This document shows positions 1 to 9,571 of a DNA stretch of 64,000 nucleotides, in pieces (positions within the stretch are counted from its first letter, which is position 1; every line of letters starts with the position of its first letter). The stretch is from UBA4416 sp040386075 (GTDB lineage: Bacteria > Bacteroidota > Bacteroidia > B-17B0 > Aurantibacillaceae), in the NCBI GenBank assembly GCA_040386075.1, contig JAZKGE010000047.1, positions 27,558-91,557 on the forward strand. Direction: 5' to 3'. The notes beneath the pieces were generated by a model. The model was not told where the DNA came from. It was given only the letters and a program-made list of their open reading frames with translations, and did no database searches. The translations under genes and the position numbers were made by a program.

Positions 1-1794
1 GATGTGGCCAGCAAACAAAAGTCGTCGGGCGATTATCACAATTCCATTATTCATGACAAGATAGGCGACTTTTATTACAAGGCATTTTGGCTATACGACA
101 GCTTGCAATTCTTAGAATATCGCCTAAAAGGAAAAGACACCATTTACAAACGTCAGGAAACCGTTGATTTTATTGTAGGTTCAGGCCAACATACCAATTC
201 GCACATTCAATCGGTAAATGGTTATCTCAATCAAATGCCAATGACCTTTTATACACAAAAAAAGCACTGGGACCTTCCGCCGGGCTTTGAAGATGGTCAC
301 AATTCGCGCTTTATGCGTAAAATTGGCTTAGAGTGCATGAGTTGTCACAACAATTATCCGGAATTTGTATTGGGTTCGGAAAACAAATTTACGGCTGTAC
401 CCGAAGGCATTAACTGTGAGCGTTGCCACGGGCCGGGAAGTATACATGTACAACACCGACAAACAGGCAGCCGAATTGACACTTCAAAATACATTGATTA
501 CAGCATTGTAAATCCTGCAAAGCTTAGCATTGATGCGCAGTTTGACATTTGTCAGCGTTGCCATTTACAGGGTAACACTATTTTAAAAGAAGGCAAATCT
601 TTTTATGATTTTAAACCGGGCATGAAATTAAGTGACTACATGACCGTGTTCTTACCCAAATATAAAAATGCTGATGACGAATTTATTATGGCGTCGCATG
701 CAGATAGATTGAAACAAAGCGCCTGTTTTGTGAAGTCGATGGAGCTTTCTAAAGCAAATCAAGCAAAAGCATTACGTCCCTATAAAGATGCCATGACCTG
801 CGTAACCTGTCATGATCCACATGTAAGTGTAAGAGTAACCAATGAAAATGTGTTCAATGATGCTTGCAACTCCTGTCATAATATAAATGGTAATTCAAAA
901 CTACTTTGCAGCAAGCCCGGAATCACAAAAGTATCCAACTGCGTCAATTGCCATATGCCAAAATCGGGATCCATTGATATTCCTCACGTTACCGTTCACG
1001 ATCATTACATCAGGAAGCCGATGACAAAAAAAGATAAGGCCGGCATCAAACAATTTATAGGTCTGTATGCCATCAACGAAAAAAATCCAACAGCTTATAC
1101 AAAAGCAAAAGCCTATTTAAATCAATACGAAAAATTTGAAAACAAACTTTCTCATTTGGATAGCGCTGCAGTTTATTTAAAAGATAAAACAGAAACAGAT
1201 CTGAAAAATAATATCGATCTATTGGTTCAGTTATATTTTAGTAAGACTGATTTTAATAAAATAGTTAGCTACGTTAACAAATTAACTGACCCTTATTTAT
1301 TAAAAATACAACTCATCAAAAAATCTTACTCAAACGAAGATGCCTGGACCAGCTACAGAATTGGTGAAGCATTTTTTAATACAGGAAACATACAGCGTGC
1401 TATTATCTACTACAAAAATTCGGTAACCCTGGCGCCTTATGTACTTGATTTTAAAAATAAGTATGGTGCAGCCCTAGCAGCTAACGGTTTATTGCCTGCT
1501 GCTGAAAAAGAATTAAGCGAGATCCTGAAAGAAAATCCAAAACATGTATCTGCTTTAACCAATTTGGGTTTTGTGAAATTAAGACAAGGTAATGCTAAAG
1601 AAGCAGAATTATTGTATTTTAAGGCTTTAGCTCTTGATCCTGATTATGATGCATTGTTATTGAATATTGCCGGATTATATGCCTATAAAAAAGACTATAA
1701 ACAATCCGAAATCTATTTGAACAGATTATTAAAACATAGTCCAAATCATCAACAAGCCAAACAAGCATTAACGCAGATAAGCGCAATGCACTAA
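1..1794 (+). CDS. Multihaem cytochrome c with C-terminal TPRs (5' end outside window)
   Basis: The frame is open to the left edge, and the apparent GTG start at base 4 is probably an internal valine, so the signal peptide and possibly more haem sites lie upstream. Counting from that GTG, six CxxCH haem-binding motifs are visible at about residues 111, 138, 183, 266, 288 and 313 (CMSCH, CERCH, CQRCH, CVTCH, CNSCH, CVNCH). After a linker, residues about 445-590 form at least four TPR units. This resembles periplasmic cytochrome c554-like multihaem proteins fused to TPRs, which carry electrons or act in redox enzyme complexes. The substrate cannot be told from sequence. aroB follows after 9 bp, so the two may be co-transcribed although no functional link is obvious. 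Confidence 0.85.
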   Translation, partial: DVASKQKSSGDYHNSIIHDKIGDFYYKAFWLYDSLQFLEYRLKGKDTIYKRQETVDFIVGSGQHTNSHIQSVNGYLNQMPMTFYTQKKHWDLPPGFEDGHNSRFMRKIGLECMSCHNNYPEFVLGSENKFTAVPEGINCERCHGPGSIHVQHRQTGSRIDTSKYIDYSIVNPAKLSIDAQFDICQRCHLQGNTILKEGKSFYDFKPGMKLSDYMTVFLPKYKNADDEFIMASHADRLKQSACFVKSMELSKANQAKALRPYKDAMTCVTCHDPHVSVRVTNENVFNDACNSCHNINGNSKLLCSKPGITKVSNCVNCHMPKSGSIDIPHVTVHDHYIRKPMTKKDKAGIKQFIGLYAINEKNPTAYTKAKAYLNQYEKFENKLSHLDSAAVYLKDKTETDLKNNIDLLVQLYFSKTDFNKIVSYVNKLTDPYLLKIQLIKKSYSNEDAWTSYRIGEAFFNTGNIQRAIIYYKNSVTLAPYVLDFKNKYGAALAANGLLPAAEKELSEILKENPKHVSALTNLGFVKLRQGNAKEAELLYFKALALDPDYDALLLNIAGLYAYKKDYKQSEIYLNRLLKHSPNHQQAKQALTQISAMH

Positions 1795-1803
1795 AACACA
1801 TTT

Positions 1804-2859
1804 ATGCCTATCATTAAATCAACATCATACAACATCTATATAGGAGATCCAGGTCTAAGATCTTTGAATGCCTTTTTAAAAAAGAATAACTACAGTCATT
1901 ATTATATCTTGTGTGATGAGCATACTTTTGAATACTGTTTGCCAACTTTATTATTTCATTCACCTGTTTTAAATGATGCTGAGATCATTGAGCTGGAAAG
2001 TGGTGAGGATAAAAAAACACTCGATACTTGTTTTCAGGTTTGGGGTGCGTTAACTGATACAGGCGCTGATAAAAAAAGTTTGATCATCAATTTAGGTGGT
2101 GGCGTTATATCTGATCTTGGCGGCTTTGTGGCCTCTACATTTAAAAGAGGAATTGACTTTATTAATGTTCCTACTACGTTATTATCAATGGTAGATGCTA
2201 GCGTGGGCGGCAAAACAGGTGTTGATTTTGAGGGCATCAAAAATCACATCGGAACTACCTGCGAACCCAAAGGTGTTTTTGTAAATCCGGGTTTTTTGGA
2301 AACTTTATCTGAACGACAGATCAAAAATGGTTATGCTGAGATCATCAAAATTGCTTTAATAGCAGACATATTATTTTGGAAAGAATTAAAAAAATTAAAA
2401 ACAATTCAGGAGTTCAGTTCAGAAAATGTTATCACCAAAGCCATAGAATTAAAAAATGGTATTGTAAAGAAAGATCTTCACGAAAATGATCTTCGAAAAT
2501 CATTGAACTTTGGGCATAATATTGGTCATGCTTTGGAAAGCGCTTTGATAGAACAGCATAAAGACATCCTTCATGGTGAAGCGATCGCCGCAGGCATATT
2601 AATGGAATCAGAAATTGCTTATGAATTAAAACGCATCACAAAAAAAGATCTGGAAGAGATTACTGATTATATTAAAACTATTTATAAAAAAATAAAGATC
2701 ACTAAAGAAACCGAAACATTATTATTGAGATACATTTTACACGACAAAAAAAACGAAGGTGATTCATTATGTTTTGCCTTACCTGATAAAGTTGGTAATT
2801 ATAAATTGTATTGTGGTGTTTTAATGGATAGCATCAAAAAAGCGATCAGTTCACACTAG
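1804..2859 (+). CDS. aroB: 3-dehydroquinate synthase
   Basis: The 351-residue protein has the usual length for AroB, the cytoplasmic NAD- and metal-dependent enzyme that converts DAHP to 3-dehydroquinate, the second step of the shikimate pathway. The NAD-binding glycine stretch is at about residues 96-107 (NLGGGVISDLGG). It is followed by the conserved VPTTLLSMVDASVGGKTGVD region. The likely metal ligands are Glu179 (GYAEIIK), His238 (NFGHNIGH) and His257 (LHGEA). The gene starts 9 bp after the cytochrome gene. Its TAG stop overlaps the stop of the convergent phosphatase gene in a shared CTAG. Confidence 0.97.
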   Translation: MPIIKSTSYNIYIGDPGLRSLNAFLKKNNYSHYYILCDEHTFEYCLPTLLFHSPVLNDAEIIELESGEDKKTLDTCFQVWGALTDTGADKKSLIINLGGGVISDLGGFVASTFKRGIDFINVPTTLLSMVDASVGGKTGVDFEGIKNHIGTTCEPKGVFVNPGFLETLSERQIKNGYAEIIKIALIADILFWKELKKLKTIQEFSSENVITKAIELKNGIVKKDLHENDLRKSLNFGHNIGHALESALIEQHKDILHGEAIAAGILMESEIAYELKRITKKDLEEITDYIKTIYKKIKITKETETLLLRYILHDKKNEGDSLCFALPDKVGNYKLYCGVLMDSIKKAISSH

Positions 2860-4868
2860 CGCAATTTAATTCCAATAACGCACACATCATCTATTTGCTC
2901 AAGACTTCCTTTCCAGTCATCAAAAGTGCTGCTAATCAGTTTTCTTTGTTCGCTCATTGGCTTTTTTGAATTGCTAACCAACATATCTTCCAGCTGTTTA
3001 TACTTGAATTTTTTACCTTTCTCGCCACCAAACTGATCAGCATAGCCATCGGAAAATAAATAAACAATATCTTCCTTTGCCACATCCAGTTTTATATTTG
3101 TAAATGGTTTTAATTTTTCGCCATAAAAACTACCAATAGGATGCTTATCTCCTTTGATCACTTTCAATTCATTATTTCTTACTTGGTATATTAAAGAATT
3201 GGCACCTGCAAACGTAAACTCATTGGTTGTCTTATTCCATTTACAAATAGAGATCTCCATTCCATCTTTAATGTTACTTTCTGCTTCTGTTTGCTTTAAT
3301 GTTTCATTCAGGTCATTATTAACCTGATTTAAAATATCTGCCGGTGTATCACATTTATGTTCGTGAATGGCGTTGTTCAATAAATTAAATCCAACAATAC
3401 TCATAAAAGCTCCCGGCACGCCATGCCCCGTGCAATCAACTACCGCCAGGTAAACAGAATCATCTATCCCTTTTTCCACCCAGTAAAAATCTCCACTTAC
3501 AATATCCTTAGGTTTAAAATAAACAAAAGACTGTGGCAATAGATTTGAAAAATGTGAGGCAGATGGAAAAATGGCTTCCTGAATGCGTTGGGCATACTTT
3601 ATACTGTCGGTTATATCCTTATTTTTTTCTGTTAGCTCGTGATATGCTTTATCAATAATTGTTTTTTGTACCTCAATGGCTTCGTTTTTTTTGCTGATGG
3701 CCTCGGCTATTTGTTGTTTTTCCTTATATCGCCTTAATAAGAGAAAAGAGATCAGTAAAATAAAAACACCAATTAACGATAAAATACCAATGAAATAATT
3801 TTTACGTTTTAGGCTTTCCTGGTTTTCTTTTTCGCGCAGTTGCTGAATGAGTTTGATCTCAGAAAGCTCTGTCTCCTTTTCTTTGGTCTTGAATTTAGTT
3901 TCCAGTTCGGCTATCTGATTAGCGTTTTCAATATTCCGTAAACTATCCTTGATCGCCATCAATTTATTCAAGATCAAGTTTGCCGATGGATAATCTTTTT
4001 TTGCTTCGTAAGCCTCTTTTAAATTTATGTACGCATACTTAACATCTTCTTTGGCGCCGAGTCTCAAAGCAATCTCCAACACTTTTTCGGAAATAGAAAT
4101 AGCATCATCATACTTGCGTTGTGAAATAAAAATGCTTCCCAGGTTTTCCATACTGGCCAGCATACCTATTGTATCCTGTATCTTTTCTCGTAAATTATAG
4201 CCTCTGATGTTGTAATCATAAGCTTGATTATAATCCTGTTTTTGCTTAAATATCAACGACATGTTATCCAAACAGGCTGCAGTTTGGGAAAGATCTTTTT
4301 CTTCTTCAAAAATATGCAAAGCCTTTTTATAGTATAGCAATGCATTATCAGGATCGCGCTTTTCGTCAAAAATAATAGCAATATTTCCATAGCTGGCAGC
4401 TAATCCGTGCTTGTCGTTTATTTCAAGACTCAGGTTAATGTTTTTCTTATAGTAATCGATCGCTTTATTGTAAAAGCCCTGGTACCAATATACCACACCC
4501 ATAGCCGTGTAGCATTTCGATAATTTCACTTTATCCTTACTTTTTTTGTAAATATCTGTTGCAACTAAAAAATGTTGCAGCGCTGCTTTATAATTACCCT
4601 TGGCCTGAGCACAAAAACCCATAAAGAGATTTGCATCTGCTATCAGTAAAGTATCCTTGAGCTTGATTGCACTTTTAAGGGCAGTTTTACCACAAGCAAA
4701 AGATGAATCAATATCGTGCTGAAGCAGGATATCACCATAATTCAATAGTGCTACTACTTTACCTTTAGGTGTAGTCGCTTTTAAACAAGCCTTATACAAA
4801 CTATCCAGATTTTGCGAAAATGCAAGCTGACTTACAAATAATAAGAATATGTTAATAAATGTTCTAAT
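2856..4868 (-). CDS. TPR sensor with SpoIIE-type PP2C phosphatase domain (probable ATT start)
   Basis: The C-terminal domain is a SpoIIE/PP2C serine phosphatase: QRIQEAIFP, then FKPKDIVSGDFYW, DCTGHGVPGAFMS and LFSDGYADQFGG, with the Asp residues that bind metals. N-terminal to it are about seven TPR units, one membrane helix (near KNYFIGILSLIGVFILLISF) and a coiled coil. Such proteins act in partner-switching or stress signalling, with the TPR part outside the cytoplasm. The first conventional start is a TTG at 4799, which gives 647 residues and no signal peptide. The frame stays open to an ATT at 4868, and reading from there gives a good signal peptide (basic start, IFLLFVSQLAFS, then Q). 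It also aligns the mature start (NLDSLYK) with the neighbouring paralogue (TIDSLFY). I therefore prefer the ATT start, although ATT is very rare. Confidence 0.85.
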   Translation of the reverse strand: MRTFINIFLLFVSQLAFSQNLDSLYKACLKATTPKGKVVALLNYGDILLQHDIDSSFACGKTALKSAIKLKDTLLIADANLFMGFCAQAKGNYKAALQHFLVATDIYKKSKDKVKLSKCYTAMGVVYWYQGFYNKAIDYYKKNINLSLEINDKHGLAASYGNIAIIFDEKRDPDNALLYYKKALHIFEEEKDLSQTAACLDNMSLIFKQKQDYNQAYDYNIRGYNLREKIQDTIGMLASMENLGSIFISQRKYDDAISISEKVLEIALRLGAKEDVKYAYINLKEAYEAKKDYPSANLILNKLMAIKDSLRNIENANQIAELETKFKTKEKETELSEIKLIQQLREKENQESLKRKNYFIGILSLIGVFILLISFLLLRRYKEKQQIAEAISKKNEAIEVQKTIIDKAYHELTEKNKDITDSIKYAQRIQEAIFPSASHFSNLLPQSFVYFKPKDIVSGDFYWVEKGIDDSVYLAVVDCTGHGVPGAFMSIVGFNLLNNAIHEHKCDTPADILNQVNNDLNETLKQTEAESNIKDGMEISICKWNKTTNEFTFAGANSLIYQVRNNELKVIKGDKHPIGSFYGEKLKPFTNIKLDVAKEDIVYLFSDGYADQFGGEKGKKFKYKQLEDMLVSNSKKPMSEQRKLISSTFDDWKGSLEQIDDVCVIGIKLR

Positions 4869-4937
4869 ACCTAAGTTGAATGATATAGGACTAAGTTATA
4901 CTTAAAAGTCAATCTAAAAAACCCGTTTGTCGTTTTT

Positions 4938-6884
4938 TTAAATTTTGAACCCCAAAATAGTCACGTCATCAACCTGTTCAAGATTACCTTTCCAGGATTC
5001 AAAAGTTTGATCAAGTGTGGCATTTTGAACCGACAACAGATAGCGGTGATTCTTCAGCAGCAGATCTTCTAATTGTTTGTACTTAAATTTTTTGCCCCTA
5101 TCACCACCAAACTGATCAGCATAACCATCTGTAAAGCCATAGATCAGGTCGTCTTTTTTGAGATCGAATTTTTGACTTGTAAATGATACAAATTCTTTCG
5201 GAGATCTGCCGACCGGCATTTTATCGGGCTTTAATTCTATAATGACACCTTCACGTACTATCCACAAAGGATTATTGGCGCCCGAGAATTCCATCTCCAT
5301 CGTTTTGAAATCAATTGAAAACAAAACACAGTCCATACCATCATTTCCACCCTGGCCCAAATCGTCGGGCTTTAATCCCAGTATCAAAATTCGTCTTACA
5401 AAATTAATGATATCAACCGTTGATCTGTAATTTCTGCTTAACACGGCTTCGTTCAGTAAAGAAATGTTTAATAAACTCATAAAAGCTCCCGGGATACCAT
5501 GTCCTGTAGAATCTGCGACACAAATAAATAATTTGGAATCAACCGAACAGGCCCAGTAAAAATCGCCGCTTACTATATCTTTTGGTTTAAACAAAATAAA
5601 ATGATCAGAAAGGTATTTCTTAAATTCCTGCTCATTTGCTAAAAAAGAAGTTTGGATCCGTTTAGCATAATTGATACTGTCTGAAATTTCTTTTTGCTTT
5701 TCCTCTACCAGCTCTTTTTGTTGGGAGATAATCTCATTTTGATGATCAGTTACTTTAAATCTTTTAAACAAAAACAATGAAAAAACACAAACCGTTAACA
5801 GCATCAGTACAACAGAAAATATAATGATGTTCTGCCGCTTTTTGTCCGACTCGGCCAAGGCTTTTTGCTGGGCTTGTTCCACCTCTTTTTTCTCTACTTC
5901 ATAATTGATCTTGGTTTGATTTAATTGTTCATTATTATCTTTATTAAACATACTATCTGTTAGCTGCTTAAATTTTACATGATAATCAAACGCTTCTTTA
6001 TAATTTTTTGTTTCATAATTTATCATGGCCAGTCCCTGATAGGCTAATCTCAAATTATCGGCAGAGCTTTTCAAGCTCAATTCTAAAGCCTTTTCAAATG
6101 TTGACTTAGCCAGATCATAGTTTTTTTGTTTTACATAAATATCTCCAATATTTATGTATCCCGAAGCAATACCATTGACATCATTTAGCGACTCTTTCAT
6201 TTGTAACCCCAAAGTGCAATATTCAATAGCTTTGTTGTACTGCAACAAATAAGTATAGTTTATGCCAATGTTTGTATAACAATCCGAGATCGATAACTGA
6301 TCATTTAATTCTTTATCTATTTTGAGTGATTTAAAATAATGTTCAGATGATCTATTATAATTACCGATGTAGGTGTAAACTGCCCCAATGTTAAAATAAA
6401 TGGCAGATAACGTTCTTTTATCATTTAACTTTTCGGCAATTATTAATGCCTTATTATAGTAAGAAAGTGCCGTAGTAAAATTTGATAGATTTTCATAAAG
6501 CAGTCCAATATTATTATAATCACGGCAAATACCAGCATCGTCTTTCTGAAGCTCATGTAACTTCATTGCACGGGTATAATAACTCAAAGATCTGGGATAA
6601 TCGCCTTGCTCATCGTAAATTGCTCCCAGGGCATTACAGGCATCCGCCATTCCGGTATTGAATTTTATCCTTTCTGCTTCGGCCAAAGCTTCCTCGCCAT
6701 ATTTTATTGCTTTTTGATAATTGCCCGCTATGCGATACTCCCAACTTATCTTAGCTTTGATTCTTATAGCAATAGTATCAGCTTCAGATCGATCAAGTAT
6801 ATAAAAAAGAGAATCTATTGTTTGTCCTTTTGAAACAAAACAGGCAGAAAACAAAAAGGTGATGAAAAATAAAATTTTTCTCAT
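4938..6884 (-). CDS. TPR sensor with SpoIIE-type PP2C phosphatase domain
   Basis: This 648-residue paralogue of the downstream gene has the same plan. It starts with a clear signal peptide (MRKILFFITFLFSACFVSKG), followed by about seven TPR units and a membrane helix near residues 350-375. A coiled coil leads into the SpoIIE phosphatase with FKPKDIVSGDFYW, DSTGHGIPGAFMS and GFTDGYADQFGG. The ATG start is secure. The gap to the next phosphatase is short (69 bp), so the two probably form one unit that arose by tandem duplication. The extracytoplasmic TPR region would sense a ligand or partner and the cytoplasmic domain would dephosphorylate a serine in an unknown target. No anti-sigma or anti-anti-sigma gene is visible nearby. 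Confidence 0.9.
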   Translation of the reverse strand: MRKILFFITFLFSACFVSKGQTIDSLFYILDRSEADTIAIRIKAKISWEYRIAGNYQKAIKYGEEALAEAERIKFNTGMADACNALGAIYDEQGDYPRSLSYYTRAMKLHELQKDDAGICRDYNNIGLLYENLSNFTTALSYYNKALIIAEKLNDKRTLSAIYFNIGAVYTYIGNYNRSSEHYFKSLKIDKELNDQLSISDCYTNIGINYTYLLQYNKAIEYCTLGLQMKESLNDVNGIASGYINIGDIYVKQKNYDLAKSTFEKALELSLKSSADNLRLAYQGLAMINYETKNYKEAFDYHVKFKQLTDSMFNKDNNEQLNQTKINYEVEKKEVEQAQQKALAESDKKRQNIIIFSVVLMLLTVCVFSLFLFKRFKVTDHQNEIISQQKELVEEKQKEISDSINYAKRIQTSFLANEQEFKKYLSDHFILFKPKDIVSGDFYWACSVDSKLFICVADSTGHGIPGAFMSLLNISLLNEAVLSRNYRSTVDIINFVRRILILGLKPDDLGQGGNDGMDCVLFSIDFKTMEMEFSGANNPLWIVREGVIIELKPDKMPVGRSPKEFVSFTSQKFDLKKDDLIYGFTDGYADQFGGDRGKKFKYKQLEDLLLKNHRYLLSVQNATLDQTFESWKGNLEQVDDVTILGFKI

Positions 6885-6895
6885 ACTATAAAAAT

Positions 6896-6928
6896 AACAA
6901 AGCCCTTGCAGTATGCAAGGGCTTTGTT
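6896..6928 (-). terminator. Rho-independent terminator of the SRPBCC gene
   Basis: This is a perfect 15-bp inverted repeat with a 3-base loop (arms AACAAAGCCCTTGCA and TGCAAGGGCTTTGTT). On the minus strand it is followed by a T-rich run. It lies 18 bp beyond the stop of the 6947-7951 gene and just upstream of the phosphatase gene, so it separates the two units. Confidence 0.9.
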
Positions 6929-6946
6929 AAAGTATAAATCATTTAC

Positions 6947-7951
6947 TTACTTTTTAAGCACGTAATAAATGTTGGTTAACCATTTTGCTGGATCTTTTTC
7001 AACTGCGTGGTCAGTTACATATTCTTCAACAACGCAAAGTTGTTCTTTGTTATTTTTTTTCATATAGTCGCCAATAGCATTGTGTGCGGCCATGCTACCG
7101 GCTTCGTCGCCATAGTAAGCAACGTGCAATACGGTTGCATTAGGAAAGTGCCATTTCTCATAACCCTTTACTTCTGTATTATTTGGAACACACACAACAG
7201 TTGCCATATCAGTTTCTTTTTCTCCCCATTCAAAAAAGATCGCACTTGGCTTACAATTTGACTCTAATTTATTTTGAGTCAGATAGTCGTAAAGCTTTGG
7301 CCAATTTTCACCCATAAATGCGGTCATTTTGCTCATGTCACCGTTTTCTACGTTGATCTTTGCTCTTATTCCAGCATACGTTCTTGGTTCCCATTGTTCT
7401 TCTTTGATCTCATAAGTTGCAACAGCTGGCATGCTTTCCATTGCCGTTTTCAATTTATTTAATCCTTTTTCAAAATCAGGTCCCACCATTTTATCGATGT
7501 TCATGAACAACATCATAAATCTCACATAAAACGGCACATCATTTTGCATGATCCAGGTAACTTTGCTTCCTTCTCCATTAGCGGTTACAACATGGTAGAT
7601 CTGAGCTGCGCCTTGCCCTTCAAAATACAAAGATTGCATAATAGTATCTCCATGAGTGTATTTATAGGTCATAGAACCTACGCCTACTTCATCCTTATCG
7701 CTTACCCATGACATAGAAGCGCCTTCCTGTCCTGCAGTACCCGAATAAGTTACTTTCATTCCGGGATCTTTTTCTGTCCACGGACTCCAGCTTTCGTGGA
7801 AAAATTTAAGGTCAGTGATCTTTGTTCTGATCATATCAGCGTTTGCATTGATATCGATGGAACGTCCCACTTTAACTTCGGAAGGTCCGGCAATACATAA
7901 GATTAACCAAACGGCCAGCAAGCCAATTAATACATAAATGATTTTTTTCAT
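6947..7951 (-). CDS. SRPBCC (polyketide-cyclase-like) plus GyrI-like effector-binding protein
   Basis: The 334-residue protein opens with a membrane helix or uncleaved signal (MKKIIYVLIGLLAVWLILCIAG). Residues about 25-175 look like an SRPBCC hydrophobic-pocket domain (VGRSIDINANADMIRTKITD, SWSPWTEKDPGMKVTYSG). From about residue 180 (YEIKEEQWEPRTYAGIRAKI) a GyrI-like small-molecule-binding domain follows. Proteins of this build are common in Bacteroidota and their ligand is unknown. No DNA-binding domain is present, so it is not a MerR- or AraC-type regulator. A good promoter lies just upstream (7974-8002) and a strong terminator downstream, so it is a single-gene unit. Confidence 0.85.
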   Translation of the reverse strand: MKKIIYVLIGLLAVWLILCIAGPSEVKVGRSIDINANADMIRTKITDLKFFHESWSPWTEKDPGMKVTYSGTAGQEGASMSWVSDKDEVGVGSMTYKYTHGDTIMQSLYFEGQGAAQIYHVVTANGEGSKVTWIMQNDVPFYVRFMMLFMNIDKMVGPDFEKGLNKLKTAMESMPAVATYEIKEEQWEPRTYAGIRAKINVENGDMSKMTAFMGENWPKLYDYLTQNKLESNCKPSAIFFEWGEKETDMATVVCVPNNTEVKGYEKWHFPNATVLHVAYYGDEAGSMAAHNAIGDYMKKNNKEQLCVVEEYVTDHAVEKDPAKWLTNIYYVLKK

Positions 7952-7973
7952 AGTTTTATTTTTAATGTTTCGG

Positions 7974-8002
7974 CAAAATTAAGCAAAAAACCAATGCTTC
8001 AA
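7974..8002 (-). promoter_or_regulatory. Bacteroidota-type promoter for the SRPBCC gene
   Basis: On the minus strand a -33 TTG (8002-8000) is followed after 18 bp by TAATTTTG (7981-7974), a full match to the TAnnTTTG -7 box. The ATG of the downstream gene is at 7951. Confidence 0.7.
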
Positions 8003-8029
8003 TAATTATTGGATGAACGGCTTAATAGT

Positions 8030-9571
8030 TTACTCTGGTAAATTATAATATCCTATGCTGATAGAATGTTTCATGTAATTAAAGTAATATATTTTGTTGC
8101 ATTTTCTTGGTTGTTGCGAATTTAAAGGTCTCCAATATCCATGCAAGTTAAAGGAAATCAACTTCTTGTTATTTGTTGTATAGATAACGGTGTTCACATC
8201 TGTTAAAGTGCTTACCTGATTAAATGCATTAAAATTATGCTGCATATTTGGTTTAACTTTAATATTTGCACGGTTTTCATACATCGACTGGTTTATAGTA
8301 CCGTTATTGTAAATACAACTAAAAGGATTGATCTCAGCAATATCATAACGATTAGTATTATAGATTATTTTTTTTGGGATTAATGACACATATTCGACTT
8401 TGTTTGTGGCCAAATTGAACGAAGAAACCAAATATTCCAGCTTCTCTGTAACAGTAGCGAGTTTGTTTTGTGGATCGATCCTGGTTACCTGCCTGTTTAG
8501 ATCACTTAAGGCAATAGAATTATGGTTGTGTTCATATACAGTTATCAAATGCCCGTCAATAATATCGTCGGAAATTAAGGTGAATAATTTTGACAAAGGG
8601 TCATTGTCAAGTGATTTATAACTATATGATAAACTAGCTTGATTTTCGGGCGATAATACAAGCAATGTATCCATTATCATTTGTCCGGTATTCAAATTAA
8701 GTTTTTGAAAATATAGTGTCTTTTTTATTGAGTCATTTTCATTGAAGGTTAAATTAATAATTCCATAAACCAAAATCTGGTTTGAAAACAGCGGTTTAAA
8801 ATTCATCAAACGCGTATTTTTAACTAACTTAAACTGGCTCAGTGTCCTTGTTTTTGTTTCAACCTTAAAAACAATCATGCTATCTCCAATCTTAGCGTAT
8901 TTGTTATGCACTGCATAAAATAAATTATTTTGAAAATCAGTATCGAAATTATAATTCTCGCTAACACCTATTGAATTTTTAGGCAAATCAATCTCAAGGG
9001 TTTTTTCGAAATCAGAAACATTTAGCATAACACATTTATCTCTCCTGAATCCGCTTAAGTAATTTCTATGACATACAAGGATTATATTTTTTTTGTTGGA
9101 TGTGTGTAGAAAATCATACTGGTAGGACTCCAGGTTTTTATCCTGCTTTATAACACTATCCAAAGCGATTAATCCAGACATTTTTCCACCTTCTGTTATC
9201 ATTCTGCCATATACAACAACTTTATTCTTCGTTTTCTTTTCAACTAAGAATGCCAGGTTTCCGTTGTTCTCAAAAAAATGATAATTTATTTCTTTACTGT
9301 TAAATCTCCCATTGAAAAGGCTATCAACATAAAGTCTTCTTTCAAACAAGGGTATTGTATCTTCTATGGCATACATTGTGAGGAGGAGATCCTTTCCCAA
9401 TGCCATTTCAACTTCACTTAAAACCGTAACCGAATTATTACTTTGGGTAACAATTTCTAAAGGGTAATTATAGTATTCAAATTGCTTTGAAATAAATTCA
9501 TGAAGTTTCTCCTCTTGCGATCTAACCTGAAGCGCAAAACAAATAACTAATAAAAGTCCGAAAAAGCGCAT
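8030..9571 (-). CDS. Secreted protein of unknown function
   Basis: The 513-residue protein has a signal peptide (MRFFGLLLVICFALQVRSQ) and no membrane helix after it. I recognise no family. The rest is rich in beta-prone stretches with many Asn, Ser and Lys residues, compatible with a beta-propeller-like periplasmic or surface fold, but no repeat register is obvious and there is no T9SS sorting domain. Its ATG directly follows the TAG stop of icmF with no base between, so it is translated from the same transcript. That coupling to a cytoplasmic CoA mutase is unexplained. Confidence 0.7.
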   Translation of the reverse strand: MRFFGLLLVICFALQVRSQEEKLHEFISKQFEYYNYPLEIVTQSNNSVTVLSEVEMALGKDLLLTMYAIEDTIPLFERRLYVDSLFNGRFNSKEINYHFFENNGNLAFLVEKKTKNKVVVYGRMITEGGKMSGLIALDSVIKQDKNLESYQYDFLHTSNKKNIILVCHRNYLSGFRRDKCVMLNVSDFEKTLEIDLPKNSIGVSENYNFDTDFQNNLFYAVHNKYAKIGDSMIVFKVETKTRTLSQFKLVKNTRLMNFKPLFSNQILVYGIINLTFNENDSIKKTLYFQKLNLNTGQMIMDTLLVLSPENQASLSYSYKSLDNDPLSKLFTLISDDIIDGHLITVYEHNHNSIALSDLNRQVTRIDPQNKLATVTEKLEYLVSSFNLATNKVEYVSLIPKKIIYNTNRYDIAEINPFSCIYNNGTINQSMYENRANIKVKPNMQHNFNAFNQVSTLTDVNTVIYTTNNKKLISFNLHGYWRPLNSQQPRKCNKIYYFNYMKHSISIGYYNLPE

